From Tuctoria greenei (lineage: Eukaryota; Streptophyta; Magnoliopsida; Poales; Poaceae), in the NCBI GenBank assembly GCA_036927565.1, contig JAYESD010000004.1:167311697-167375696 (forward strand): a DNA stretch of 64,000 nt, read 5' to 3'. Below are positions 30,710 to 41,843 of the stretch, piece after piece. A program made the translations under genes and the position numbers. Position 1 is the first letter of the stretch, and every line of letters starts with the position of its first letter. Under the pieces are notes generated by a model. It was given only the letters and a program-made list of their open reading frames with translations. It was not told the origin of the DNA and did not search any database.

Positions 30710-33414
30710 TCACTCGCCCATCTGACCTCCGTAGCCACCTCCGGAGCCACCTCCGAAGTCGAAGTCGTCATCTCGCCTCATTCCAGGCGGCGGTAGCGAC
30801 GGCGACGGCGTTTGTGCAGCCGTCGCGGATCCCTGCAATTAATAAAACTTAGAGTTAGAATATGAATGCATCAACATATCTCTCCCTCCCTTCCTCTCCC
30901 TCTATCTTCATCTAGATCCCCCTCTATTCCTCTCTCTTTTCATTTCTCTCTTTGTCTCTCACTCTATCTTTCTCTCTCACTCTATCTCTCTATTGCTATC
31001 CTTTTCCCTCTATCTTCCTCCCTCTATCTCCATCTACATCTCCCTCCCTCTATCTTCCCCTCTCTCTATCTCCATCTACATCTTACTCTCTCTCTTCATT
31101 CCCATCCTACTATATCTATCTTTCACTCTTTCTTCTGTCTCTCTTTCTTCTATCTCTATCTTTCTTCTATCTCAATCATTTTCGTCTATCTAACTATCTC
31201 TCTCTTTCATCTATCTCAATATTATTACGCTGGAGAAGAAGGATTACATAGAAACTTACCTGACCCGCTGAAGAGGGATCACCTGGAAGGACCGGTGATA
31301 GTACCGGTAGCTGGATTACCAGACCTTGCGCCCGAGCCATGGCCTGTCATTGCAAACATTAAATGCTACCTATTAGTAAGTCATTTACGCTGAATTAATA
31401 AGAATTTTAGTTTTTATTTTGTTACCTCCATTGCTTCTCGCATCTGCGCCAACGCTGCTGCCTGGGTTTGGATCGTGGCCTCCATCATGATCCTTTGGCG
31501 TTCCGCCTCCCTCCTTTCCTCCTCATGCCGCCTTTTGTTTTCTTCTAAAGTTCCTTGGAGGGACTGCATCTCAATGTCCCTCTGCGATACGCGGCGACCT
31601 GCCGTGCCCACCGATGAAGCCTGTGTGGAGCTGCCTCTCGCAGGTCTACTCGCCCTTGAGTCGACAACTCCGTCGAATATGGCGAGCCTATAAAAAAAGA
31701 GTCAGTAATATGAAATTGAAATATCTTGAATACTTTGAATTGAAAACGATAAAATGACTTGTAAACTCACCTTCCGTGTGCTTTTCCACCACCGTTTGTA
31801 TACGCGGCTTGAGGATCGATCGGTTGACGTTCCCAATTGAAATCCTCGTCGTGTATCTTCCTAGCCTCCTCCCCATACTTAGCCTGCAAAACAAGAAAAT
31901 CGTGTGTAAGTTCAACAATCTATATAGTTATATTTAATATGAATGATTTCTAAACATACCAACTGCTCGGCTGCAGCCTGACTGCACCCCGTCGGCTGAG
32001 AAGGGTCCCTGTGACCTCTCTTCCAGACCTCAGCAGGGGTGGGCGGCACCCCCGTCTCGTGCTCCTGTCAATACGTGTTAGTGCGAACAATATATTATTA
32101 ATATATAAACATAAGTTACACACACTTACCATGCGTTTAGCTAAACGCAAGTGGTTATCTTGCCCGTGCCTGCTCTTCCTCTCGACCCCTCTGCAGTCTC
32201 GAGCCTTCTCAGACTTAGCTTTAAACTCATCGCTAGCCCAGTAGCGACAAAGGGCCCAAAATGCATCGGTCCGACCCTGCAACCAGCTCACATGGCCCTG
32301 CACATAGTTGGAAGTCGTTAAAAATACCATCGAGGAAATTATCAGAAAAAAATACTTACTACACTCCACGTACCTGCGCGTACTCCTCCGTCAGGTGCCT
32401 CTCGCTCTCTTGCCAGAAGTGTAGCATGTGCTGCTAGTTCGCCTTCAAGTGCTCATTAATAATTTGAACACGGGCGTTTGACAAATATTGTCGAAGCACC
32501 TTGGCAGCGTTGTAGTGAAACACTCGCCTCACATCCTCAAACTGGCGACGGTCGTTCGGGTCCTCTAAAGTATATCTTGCCTGTGATAAAGAATATATTG
32601 AAGAGATGTTCACTAAAAGAGTTTAAGAGTTGAAACTTAGAAACCTTTTTAACATACTTACCATAAAATCGGCCCATACGGCCTCCTGAAGGTTGTCGTG
32701 CTCCTGGTGATGGACGCATGCGTAGTCCTCCCACGAAAGAGCAGGCACTCCGTCGATGACCCTGGGATAGTACAAACGCACTATGGACCCGAGGACACCG
32801 TTCACCGGTCTCTGGTGTGTCTCACCGGCGAAATACGTGTCGTCCCAAGCCCTGTAAGATATTTATTCATTCATTACTTAAGTAATCAAAAGAAACTAAA
32901 ATTGAACACTATAATTTTTATTACCTGTCTCCGACTGGACGAATCACGATCCTCTGTGAAGGGACAGCGGGAGGACTAACAAAGTGAGTCCTCCTCGTCC
33001 TCCGCGTCTGCTGGGGATCCACGTCAGGTGACCCAGACGGCTCCTCACCAGCCGGGTCAAAGGCCTCAGGAACAAACTCATCGCCAGCCGGGGGATGGCT
33101 GGCCGAGGGCTGGCTCGTCGAGGGCTGACTCGCCGAGGGCTGGCTCACCTAAGGCGCCGCATCCTTTGAGTCAGCCGGTGAGGACTACAACATTCAAATG
33201 ATTCATAAGTAAGTTTAATGTGAATTTGAATTTAAAGAGTTTGTCAAAAACGAGTGACATTTACATATGACGAAGCTCTAGAGCTGGTCTGAACGTGCCC
33301 CAGCAGCTGAGAGCGTCTGCTGCTAGTCGACGAGGCACCAACAAAAGCGTCCTTAGGTCTAGAGGGGTAGAACCCCCTCGTCGGCGGCACCTTCTTACTC
33401 TTCTTTGATGCCAT
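30710..33414 (-). pseudogene. tnpA-like gene (Transposase_24 type), ten exons, two stops
   Basis: Exons read from GT/AG sites: 33414-33265, 33184-32935, 32851-32662, 32580-32374, 32297-32130, 32064-31960, 31883-31771, 31687-31426, 31343-31260 and 30832-30710. The start MASKKSKKVPPTRG is followed by a repeated SQPSASQPS linker, then YYPRVIDGVPALSWEDY and a region like plant Ptta/En/Spm transposases (KAKSEKARDCRG, EVWKRGHRD). Next comes a coiled coil (EENKRRHEEERREAERQR) and a Gly-rich end. Phases agree across the junctions checked. Damage is limited to TAG near 33150 and TAG near 32434. By family analogy it would bind the TTTGCGACGG repeats. Confidence 0.8.
30880..31225. repeat. CT-rich microsatellite in the last intron of the tnpA-like gene
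   Basis: Irregular CTCTCT, CTATCT and TCTTCC runs on the plus strand (purine-rich on the coding strand), between exons 9 and 10. It creates long Ser/Leu-rich frames that are not genes. Confidence 0.85.
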
Positions 33415-33504
33415 CCTGTTGTAATTAGATAATTAGCAAATATGCAAATAAAATATACAAAATTCATGTTACTATCTTCAAGAAAACATTACTTGTAGTC
33501 ACTT

Positions 33505-36500
33505 TCAAAATTCATCAACATCATTGTCATGTGCCTGTGCCCTACTCCTTAAACCAGCCCAACGATCTTCCATCGTGGCCTGTTCTAATTTTTGTTTTCG
33601 CGTATCATCTGCCTCTACATCTTCAACGTCTTCAACATCTCCAACTAATTGATCGAGTCCTGCACCAAGCTCGACGATAAAAGTGTCTGGCAACTCTTCT
33701 TCTTGGTACACTTCTTCAACGTCTTCGCTATCATGGTAACCATCATCCCCAGGAGTATATAGCCGCTCACGAGGATTCACCTTATATACCACCCACCAAG
33801 CACTGAGCTTTGTGCATGGATAAGGTAGATAATACACTTGTTCAACTTGATGCGCAAGAACAAATGTATCGTAACCTCATAGTCAGTCCTTATGTTTCAC
33901 TTCCACCATTCCAAATTGGTTTTCTCGAGTTCCATGAGTACGATCAAACCAGTCACAGTCAAAGAAGACAACTCGAAGAGTCTTATTTCCGGTAAAAGTA
34001 AATTCAAGGATTTTGTTAATGATACCATAATAATCGGTTAAATTCCCTTGAGTGTCCATTACTCTCATCACAACACCGGAATTTGATGTTGCCGCGAGAG
34101 GACGATGAGCTTCAAAATGAGTTGTACGGAATCGGAAGCCATTTACGTCATATCGACCATAGCTTCTAACATTCTCCAATCCATAAGATAGCTGCCGCAA
34201 ATCTTCATGGACATTGTGAGTCCGACACTGTTATAAAAGACAAGAGAATATTACATAATACTTCTTTAATAATAGTAATTTATAATACATAGAAGACGAG
34301 AGAATATTACATATTCTCTAAACCAAGATAGAAAACTCTGCCCCCCATTTATTCCTTCCTTTTCGCATCGCTTCTACTTGTTTGGCCGTAGGTTGATGCC
34401 TATGTGGCCAATATTGTCTGTGGAACTCGCTGAACATGAAAAAACATCTTTTAGAGTACATGTGTAGCAAAATATATCGATTAGCATAAACGTAGGAGAA
34501 ACACTTACTCGAAGTATTCCTGCATGTCTTCTATATTTGCGTACATGTAGAGTAAAGCAACAGTCCTTTCATGTTCGGATAGCACATAGGTCGTGTAGCT
34601 ACCAACGGTGGAGCCTCTCGTTTGAAAAATGGAAAGGTCGCTTAGAGGGGGTGTTTCGTCCACATTGTACCGCATCGCCGAAGTATTGATATTTTTTCTT
34701 CCGCAAAGTATACACTTGAAAAGTATCCTACTTCCTTAAGAGCATATGCTTCAGCGATGCACCCTTCCACCCTTGCCCTGTTGCCAACCATTGGTTTCAG
34801 ATATCATAGCGCTCTTTCAATGTGATACATCCACCTATATTGCACAGGACCGCCAACTTTAGCTTTGAATGGAAGATGGATAAACAGATGTTGCATTGGA
34901 TTGAAGAAACCCGGTGGAAAAAAATTTTCCATCTTACATAAAAGTATGGGTATCTCCTTCTCTAACTTATCCATCATCCTGATCTTGATTTCTTTAGCAC
35001 AAAGCTGTCTATAGAAATAGCTGAGCTCGGCTAAAACCTTCCACACTGCATCATCTAGATAGCCTTGGAACATAACAGGTAGGAGTATTTCCATTATAAT
35101 GTGATAATCATGACTCTTCAACCCAGTGAGGTTTCCTGTGTTAACATTTACGGCTCGTTTCAGGCTAGCTGCGTAACCATCTGGGAATTTCAAAGTTTTC
35201 ATCCATTTCATAACTCCTTTCTTTTCTTTCGATCAAAGACAAAAAGAAGTACGTGGCTTTCCACAACTTTTAGAGATTTCAAAAGTTGGACGGTGACAAA
35301 TGTCTGCCAAATCTAGTCTAGCTTTATAATTGTCTTTCGTTTTGCCAGGCATATCCATGCAAGTGCTTATGATACTTTTGCTCATATTACGCTCCTGATG
35401 CATGACATCAATGTTGTGCATTAGAATCAACGACTTCACATATGGTAGCTCCCAAAGTCCACATATGTGAGTCCAATTGTGTTCCTCTCCATAACCTGCG
35501 AAATATCCAGGACGACCTTCATCAGGCACCAGTTTGTCCAACATATCAGAAATTTCTGACCCGTTGAGACGCTTCGGTGGTCCTTTAGTGACAACAGTGT
35601 TGTTTCGAAAGACATGCCTCTGCTGCCTAAATATATGATTCGAGGGCAGCCAACGTCTGTGACAATCGAAGTAAGATATTTTGCCTCCATGAGTTAGTCG
35701 AAAGCAATCCATGTCTTAAGCACATATCGGACACGTCAGACGACCGTGAGTGCTCCATCCGGAAAACATGTCGTATGCCGGCAAATCATGGACGGACCAC
35801 AAATAAGCAGCTCGAAGGTTGAATTTCTGCTTTTTGTAACTGTCGTACGCTTCGACTCCTGTCCACAAGACTTTCAATTCTTCGATCAGCGATTTTAACA
35901 TCATGTTGAGACGTGACCCGGGACGATCAGGTCCAGGTACAATGAGGCTGAGAAACATGAACTCGTTCTTCGTACAAAAAGCAGGTGGCAGGTTGTACGG
36001 AATGACAAAGACAGGCCAACATGAGTATGGTTTGGCGTTCGTACTGAACAGTGAGAATCCGTCTGTCGCTAATCCGATGCGAACATTCCTCGCATCACGA
36101 GAAAAGTCTGGATCTAAACGGTCTAGCGCCTTCCATGCATCACCGTCGGACGGATGCGTCAAGAACTCTTTGTTCTCATGTTTACCTTCTTTGTGCCATC
36201 TCATGTGTCTTGAGGTTCTTTTTGAAAGAAACATCCGCTTCAACCGAGGTGTCACAGGCAAGTAACGAAGCTGCTTATGTGCGACATCTGTCATCACATT
36301 ATCGCCATCGTCATTAACAACTTCGACATACCTCGATTTACCACATTTCAAGCACATCTTCTCATTGGCGTGCTCTTTCCAGAATAGCATGCAGTTGTAT
36401 GGGCACACATCGATTTTCTCATACTTCATACCAAGACCAGATATCTTGATCTTTGACTGATAAATATCTGGTGGCGCTTTGTGAGGTTGTGGAAGGATAT

Positions 36501-37013
36501 CGCAGATCAATTTCATGAGATCATTGAAGCAGTTGATGGAAAAAAGTACTTGGACTTAATTGCCATAAATCTGGTCAAGAAAGCAAGTACGGTCACAGCC
36601 GTGTGTTCATGCAACGGCTCTTGTGATTTCTTCAGCTCCTCGAAGAACTTCTCTGCCTCATTTGTAAGAGGATCCTCCGCTTCAAGAGCTTCTAGCATCT
36701 CATCCATCCTATCAACCTCTGTTATATCATCATCCTCATCCACTTCGGCTATGACTCGAGAATTAGTCTCGCCGCGAAAGGTCCACACTTCATAATGTGG
36801 AGTGAAACCGTTTCGACATAAGTGAAACGAAAGCTCCAATCTTCTCAAAAACTTGGTGTTCTGGCATTTTGTACATGGGCACCGCACCATATCTTCCGTT
36901 GACAACGAAAATGCTCGATCCAAAAATTGATCTAACTTGATAAACCACTCATCAGAGTGACCACCAGTTGTGCTCTTCCAGCCAGTATACATCCAACTGC
37001 GGTCTTCACCCAT
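33505..37013 (-). pseudogene. tnpD-like CACTA transposase (Transposase_21 type), decayed
   Basis: The start MGEDRSWMYTGW opens the transposase-associated N-terminal region with a Cys-rich motif (MVRCPCTKCQNTKF). A frameshift near 36530 separates it from the Transposase_21 core (36516 down): KIDVCPYNCMLFWKEH, CLKCGKSRY, PVTPRLKRMFLSK and RNVRIGLATDGF. The core continues past an in-frame TAA at 35716 into HNIDVMHQERNM. The DUF4218 region follows after a TGA at 35233 (KFPDGYAASLKRAV, ENFFPPGFFNPMQHL), with another TGA at 34804. The DUF4216 part is at 34200-33883 (DCDWFDRTHGTRENQFGM), then two TGA codons, then YYLPYPCTKLSAWWVVYKV and an acidic tail. It would be the DNA-cleaving protein of the element, now dead. 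Confidence 0.85.
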
Positions 37014-37110
37014 GTTTGACTCTGCAGTTTAACGCGAAAGAAATTGTCGTTAATGTATTGTTGTGTTATGTCACGGCCCTACAACCTAGGCAGATAGATC
37101 CTAAACCCAC

Positions 37111-37312
37111 CCAAGAGTGACCGAGCGGAGCGTGCTCATGACGAGACATGTGATCTGGATTCGAACGAAATTTCGGCAGCATAACCCCGCTGTTCTCCAC
37201 TGCATGTCCAAAAATGGTGCAGCAGAGAACAACAGGGTTACGCCACTGAAATCTCGTCCAAATCCGGACCCGCGTCTCGTCACAAGCCACGCCCCCTCGG
37301 TCACTCCGAGGC
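37111..37312. repeat. Imperfect inverted repeat, ~95-bp arms
   Basis: Left arm AGAGTGACCGAGCGGAGCG ... TGTTCTCCACTGCATG pairs with right arm GCAGCAGAGAACAACA ... CGCCCCCTCGGTCACTC; centre near 37211. Arm identity is moderate throughout. It looks like an old MITE or foldback insertion. Confidence 0.75.
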
Positions 37313-37344
37313 TTTCCAAAAAGGGACAATTCCGAACCTGCACA

Positions 37345-37369
37345 TCTCACATGCCAATGGCATGTGAGA
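37345..37369. repeat. Perfect 12-bp-arm palindrome
   Basis: TCTCACATGCCA and its exact inverse TGGCATGTGAGA are separated by a single A. It lies 33 bp beyond the larger inverted repeat and may be part of the same insertion. Confidence 0.85.
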
Positions 37370-38359
37370 CGTGCCGATCCGAAACGGGTAATACATTGCT
37401 ATAGGTTATGTTGCTCATTTTCATTTTCAGGTCATTTAAGAGAGAGAAAAGAACTAGAGAAAGAGTGAGAGGAAAGTTGGTCTTAGATGACAATTCCACA
37501 TCCATTTCCACCGTCCATGCAATCGCGGGTCATTGACATCCTTACCAACCCGTTCGCTTCCATATCGCCTTGACTACTATGGTCTTCACGGCATGATCAC
37601 ACTTATTGCGTGTCGTGCCCTTCCGGGTTGGTCCGAGCCGGCCCAAAACCCCTTTATTTATATATATTAAGTAGTCACTCAAAAACATTATCTGAATGCA
37701 CTAAAGTCCAAACATACACTAAACAGAATAGAAAAAAACTATTAATTCTAAACACTCACGCAATCAAAAGAACAAGAGAAAAAAATTATTAATTCTAGTA
37801 ACCTGCATAATAAACATATTTACCAAAGCATTAAAAAAAGTTATCTAAACCTAAAAAAACATAATCATGTAGCAACATCTAGATCACACACTTGACATAG
37901 GCTGAAATAGTAACATGGTGATGCAAATCTAAAGAAAATGTGTTACATCACTAAATGTTTGAAAAAAAAACAGTTGAAACATTATACATATCAGGGCAGC
38001 TACTATAAGAGCAACAAGTCATCATATACAGCTAAAAGCACTGTACTCTGTCATATACAATATGAGAAGAATGATGGTGCCATACCTGAGCAGTGAAGTG
38101 GATCTGAGTCTGCACCGTGGGGAGGGGACCTGAGCAATGTAAAAAAATGCATTATGTCAAGACCGATTTGATAAAAACAGCTAGAACACTCAAAGAACTG
38201 AATATAATTGGACCAGCTAGATCACCATATTATGATGCTTTTGGTTGATCCAGAAGCAAGTTCCTCACTCGCTAAAACACAATGGATAATAACCTATTTT
38301 TCAGCTTTAAGAGGTTACTCTAGTGCTAAATAAAAAAAATTGCTAGTAATTGCGTGCAG

Positions 38360-38460
38360 TGTTGTCCAGGCGTCGCCCAGGTGTCGCCTAGGCAATGCCT
38401 AGGCAGCGCCTAGGCGTCCAGTCGCTTCAGACCAGACGCCATGCCTCCTCGCCTCGCCTG
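38360..38460. repeat. CCTAGGCG-type short repeat cluster
   Basis: GGCGTCGCC, GTCGCCTAGGC, AATGCCTAGGC and AGCGCCTAGGCG occur back to back, each containing a CCTAGG palindrome. Confidence 0.6.
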
Positions 38461-39479
38461 GAACGGTCCAAGTTGCACAGCACAGTACCTATGCACACGA
38501 CATGCAAACAAACAAATACTATGAACATTCCAAAAAGGCCCCTCTCTTTGTATCTCTCTCCTAAAGTAAGTACGCATCAAGTCACTGTCTCCAATTTGAA
38601 CCAGTGCACTTGCGCTCTTTCTCTGCCGTGGCCGAAAGCCTACAAGGAACCGTGCAAAGATGACTCGATAGGCTCATGAAAAATGAGAACGCAGTAACTC
38701 ATGACGGTACCGTCCATCGGTAACCATGCGCACTCAACGCACAACACCAATCGCTTCCTCTTCCTCCCCTTAAAAGCATTTGTCCTGTTACTAGCATAAT
38801 ACTGGAAGTACTAGTACAGCGACACGGGCAGTAATGGTTCTTGGCCCGCAGACGTGACCGTATGAAATCAAAACCGTCCTGCCATCACTCCTGGAAACTG
38901 CTGCCCTTTCATTTACTCCAAAAACTGACGACTCGACCAACCTCCCTACCTATGCCGCCGTTTCACTCAAAAATTTCAGTCGGTTCTCATACCCTTGCAC
39001 ATTGATTGACCTTCCTCCTGCTGCTCTTTATATCCCCCTACACTACCTTTGCCTGGCAACCACTTCCTACTCCTGTCCCGGCGTCCGTCTCCATCTGCTC
39101 CACCGAAGGCCGATGCGAGACTTCTGGTCTGGTGATACTCGAGGCCGGTTGTGCGTCATGGACTCCGGTTACGACCTGCAATCCCCTAACATGGGTAACT
39201 AAATTCTATTCTTTCTTTAGTCCTCTCCTGATGCTTGATCGGTTTCTCTGCCCATGAAAATGGGAACGCATGTTGCCTCCCCTGCTCGTTCCTCTCCCGC
39301 TCTTTGGTTTACTCTCCCTTGAGTTCCTCTGCTCCATTCGCTATAAGAAGCCAAGAACCGCTTTCTACTTCCCTAATCTTCCCTTCCCTCTCTAAGCTTT
39401 ATATTCTACTCCCCCAGTGAAACAACACTAAGGAATGAACAAAAATGCACAAAACAAAGAAGCAGCGAAACCACTTACG

Positions 39480-39700
39480 GTGGGCCGGCGGTGGGGCGGC
39501 GCCGCAGGCGGGGCAGCGACGCGGCTCAGGGACGGGGGCGCGGTGGGCCAGGGCGGCGGGGGCGTGGCAAGCCAAGGCCGGGGGCGGCGACACCGGGGGC
39601 GCGACGGACCGGGGGCGGCGAGCCGGGGCGGCGGCGGGTTGGCAGCGGCGCGACGATAGTGGGCAGCGACGGCGCGCGGCAGGGCGGCGGGTAGGTGGCG
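39480..39700. other. GC-rich island near the right end of CACTA element 3
   Basis: Over 75% G+C by eye, with GGGGGC and GGCGGC runs. It gives long Pro/Arg/Ala frames on both strands with no family similarity, so it is not called as coding. It may be a captured fragment or promoter-associated DNA of the element. Confidence 0.5.
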
Positions 39701-39759
39701 GGGAAGATGTCGAGTGGTCGAGAATGAAGACGAGAATGAAGCGTCGGGTCGCGATAAAG

Positions 39760-40071
39760 GCACCTATTTGCGACAGCCCGACCATATGGCCGTCGCAATT
39801 AATGTTACTTGCGATGGCCCTTTTAGCAGCCGTCGCAAATAAACACTTATTTGCGACGGCTGCCTTAGTTGCGACGGTACTAGGGTTGGCCGTCACAAAT
39901 AAGTTGTTATTTGCGACGGCACCGGGGTTGGCCGTCGCAAATAAGCTGTTATTTGCGACGGCCATGTTATTTGCGACAGCCAGAGGCGGGCCGTCGCAAT
40001 TTATTATATTTGCGACGGCTGGTCGTCGCAAATAAACATAGCCGTCGCAAATGATCGCTTTTCCTGTAGTG
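39760..40071. repeat. Right subterminal repeats and TIR of CACTA element 3
   Basis: At least ten TTATTTGCGACGGC-type motifs in both orientations within 310 bp, ending in the TIR. Confidence 0.9.
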
Positions 40072-40074
40072 TTG

Positions 40075-41486
40075 ATCATTGGCCTCCACTTGCGGTTCAT
40101 CTTCCTCATGTACATGTAGAGGTGGCTCTTGTGGTCGAACATCGCCCAACGCCATTCTTCTCAATGCTTGACAAGGAGCTTCTTCTCTATCTAGCACACA
40201 TGGATCAACTTGCTCCTTTTGGGAGCCGTTAGTTTCATCGAACACTACATCACATGCTACTTCAACAAGTACGAAGGTCTTGTTGAAGACACAATAGGCG
40301 TAAGAGTTCGAATCATAACCAAGCAAGAAACCTTTATAGGACTTCGAAGCAAACTTTTAAGTCCTAGGCTCCTTGTTTAAATATGGCATTTAGAACCAAA
40401 GACTCGAAAGTAAGAAATATTTGGCTTGTTACCCGTGAGTAGCTCATATGATGTCTTCTTGAGTAGTCGATGAAGGTAGAGTCGGTTTATGGTGTGGCAA
40501 GCGGTGTTAACCGCTTCCGCCCAGAACCGATCCTAGGTCTTGTATTCATCGAGCATTGTTCTCGCCATCTCTATGAGGTTTCGGTTCTTCCTTTTGGCAA
40601 CTCCATTTTGTTGAGGGGAATAAGGTGCTGAAAACTCATTCATTATCCCTTCTTCGTCTAGGTACTCCTCAACTTGACTGTTCTTGAACTCTATGCCGTT
40701 GCCGCTTCGTATGTTCTTGACTTTCAATGAGAACTCATTTTGGGCACGCTTGAGAAACTTCTTGAGGCTTCCTTGAGTTTCTGTCTTATCATGCAAAAAG
40801 AAAACCCAAGTGAAGCGCGAAAAATCATCAACAATTACTAAACTATATTTGTTACCACCGATGCTTATGTAAGCAATTGGATCGAAGAGGTCCATGTGAA
40901 GTAGCTCGAGCGGTCTTGTTGTAGTCATGACGTTCTTTGTGGGATGAGGTGTTCCAACTTGCTTCATGGCTTGGCACACGCTACAAGGCCTGTCTTTCTC
41001 AAAAACAACATCCTTCAAACCTCAGATGTGATCGCCCTTGAGAAGTTTTTGAAGATTCTGCATACCACCATGCGCTAGCCGTCTATGCCACAGCCAACCC
41101 ATGTTGGTCTTTGCAATCAAGCATGTGTCAACTTTGGCTTTATATTTGTTGAAGTCAACAATGTAATGCTTTCCCTTTAACATACCCTTGAATGCAATGG
41201 AACCATCACCTCTTCTAGAGACGGTCACACCCTCATTAGTGAACAAGCAATTATAATGTTTGTCACATAATTGAGATATGGACAGTAGGTTATAATCTAA
41301 GGAATCAACTTGTAAAACATGAGAAAGAGTTTGTTGGGATGATATAGCAATTTTACCGGTACCGAGCACCTTTCCTTGACTATTGTCTCCAAAATAGATG
41401 CCCTCGCTTGGATCCTCATTTTCTTTATACTCAACGAACATCCTTCTTTCTCCGGTCATATGGTTTGTGCAACCACTGTCTAGCAC
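40075..41486 (-). pseudogene. Sirevirus-like pol, 5' part (protease and integrase)
   Basis: The protease active-site box is intact (LDSGCTNHMTG, 41486). GAG-preintegrase motif WLWHRRLAHGGMQNL is followed by a TGA at 41022 and then CSVCQAMKQ, giving the His-His-Cys-Cys set. The integrase core has HMDLFDP, VIVDDFSRFTW and PQQNGVAKRKNR; a stop at 40533 and frameshifts follow. The CACTA element interrupts the linker between integrase and RT. Confidence 0.85.
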
Positions 41487-41727
41487 CCATTTCGATCCAC
41501 TGGGGGAATAGGCCTACAAAAACAAATCATGCCTTGGTTTTAGGTACCCAAGCTTGCTTGGGTCCTTGGAGGTTAGTTTCAAGAGATTTGGGCACCCACA
41601 CATGAGACTTGATGTTCCCATGGTGTGGCCCAACATAATGAGCATAAACTTTACCAAAATTATTTCTCATTAGAACTTAGGATGCATCAAAAGTCCTGAA
41701 TAATGTTTGTTGCTGTTTATAAACATG

Positions 41728-41800
41728 ACTAGTCCGGGAAATCGGACTTGTCCGGGGGACTGGACTTGTCCGTGTCCGGACCGGACTAGTCCGGTGATCA
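41728..41800. repeat. Palindromes between gag and protease
   Basis: Four to five copies of CGGACTTGTCCG/CGGACTAGTCCG-type sequence inside the coding region of the element. Confidence 0.75.
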
Positions 41801-41843
41801 TATGTGTTGACTTTGGACTTTCCAGCTTGAGAGGGTTTTCACT

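Larger units (their letters stand above)
37014..39760. other. 5' region of CACTA element 3 with foreign-looking inserts
   Basis: No supported gene. It lies upstream of tnpD and holds a large inverted repeat (37111-37312), a short perfect palindrome (37345-37369), a CCTAGGC-rich block (38360-38460), a segment with a TTTATATCCC box near 39027, and a very GC-rich stretch (39480-39700). The abrupt composition changes suggest insertions or captured DNA. Confidence 0.5.
30088..40071 (-). mobile_element. CACTA element 3, complete with both ends and TSD
   Basis: The left end CACTACAGGAATCCCGACGA (30088) and the right end, ending TTTTCCTGTAGTG (40071), are terminal inverted repeats. A 3-bp duplication TTG flanks the element (30085-30087 and 40072-40074). 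Both ends carry many TTTGCGACGG subterminal motifs in both orientations. Inside are two minus-strand genes: tnpD-like (37013-33505), then tnpA-like (33414-30710). Length 9984 bp, within the usual range for autonomous CACTA elements, but the transposase is broken. Confidence 0.95.

Noticed and set aside
30866..31393. 175-codon Ser/Leu-rich plus-strand frame
   Set aside because: Lies in the CT-rich intron of the tnpA-like gene on the opposite strand; low complexity only.
39399..40142. 247-codon minus-strand frame across the CACTA end
   Set aside because: It runs from copia coding DNA through the subterminal repeats and the GC-rich island. The frame has no coherent domain and crosses a transposon border.
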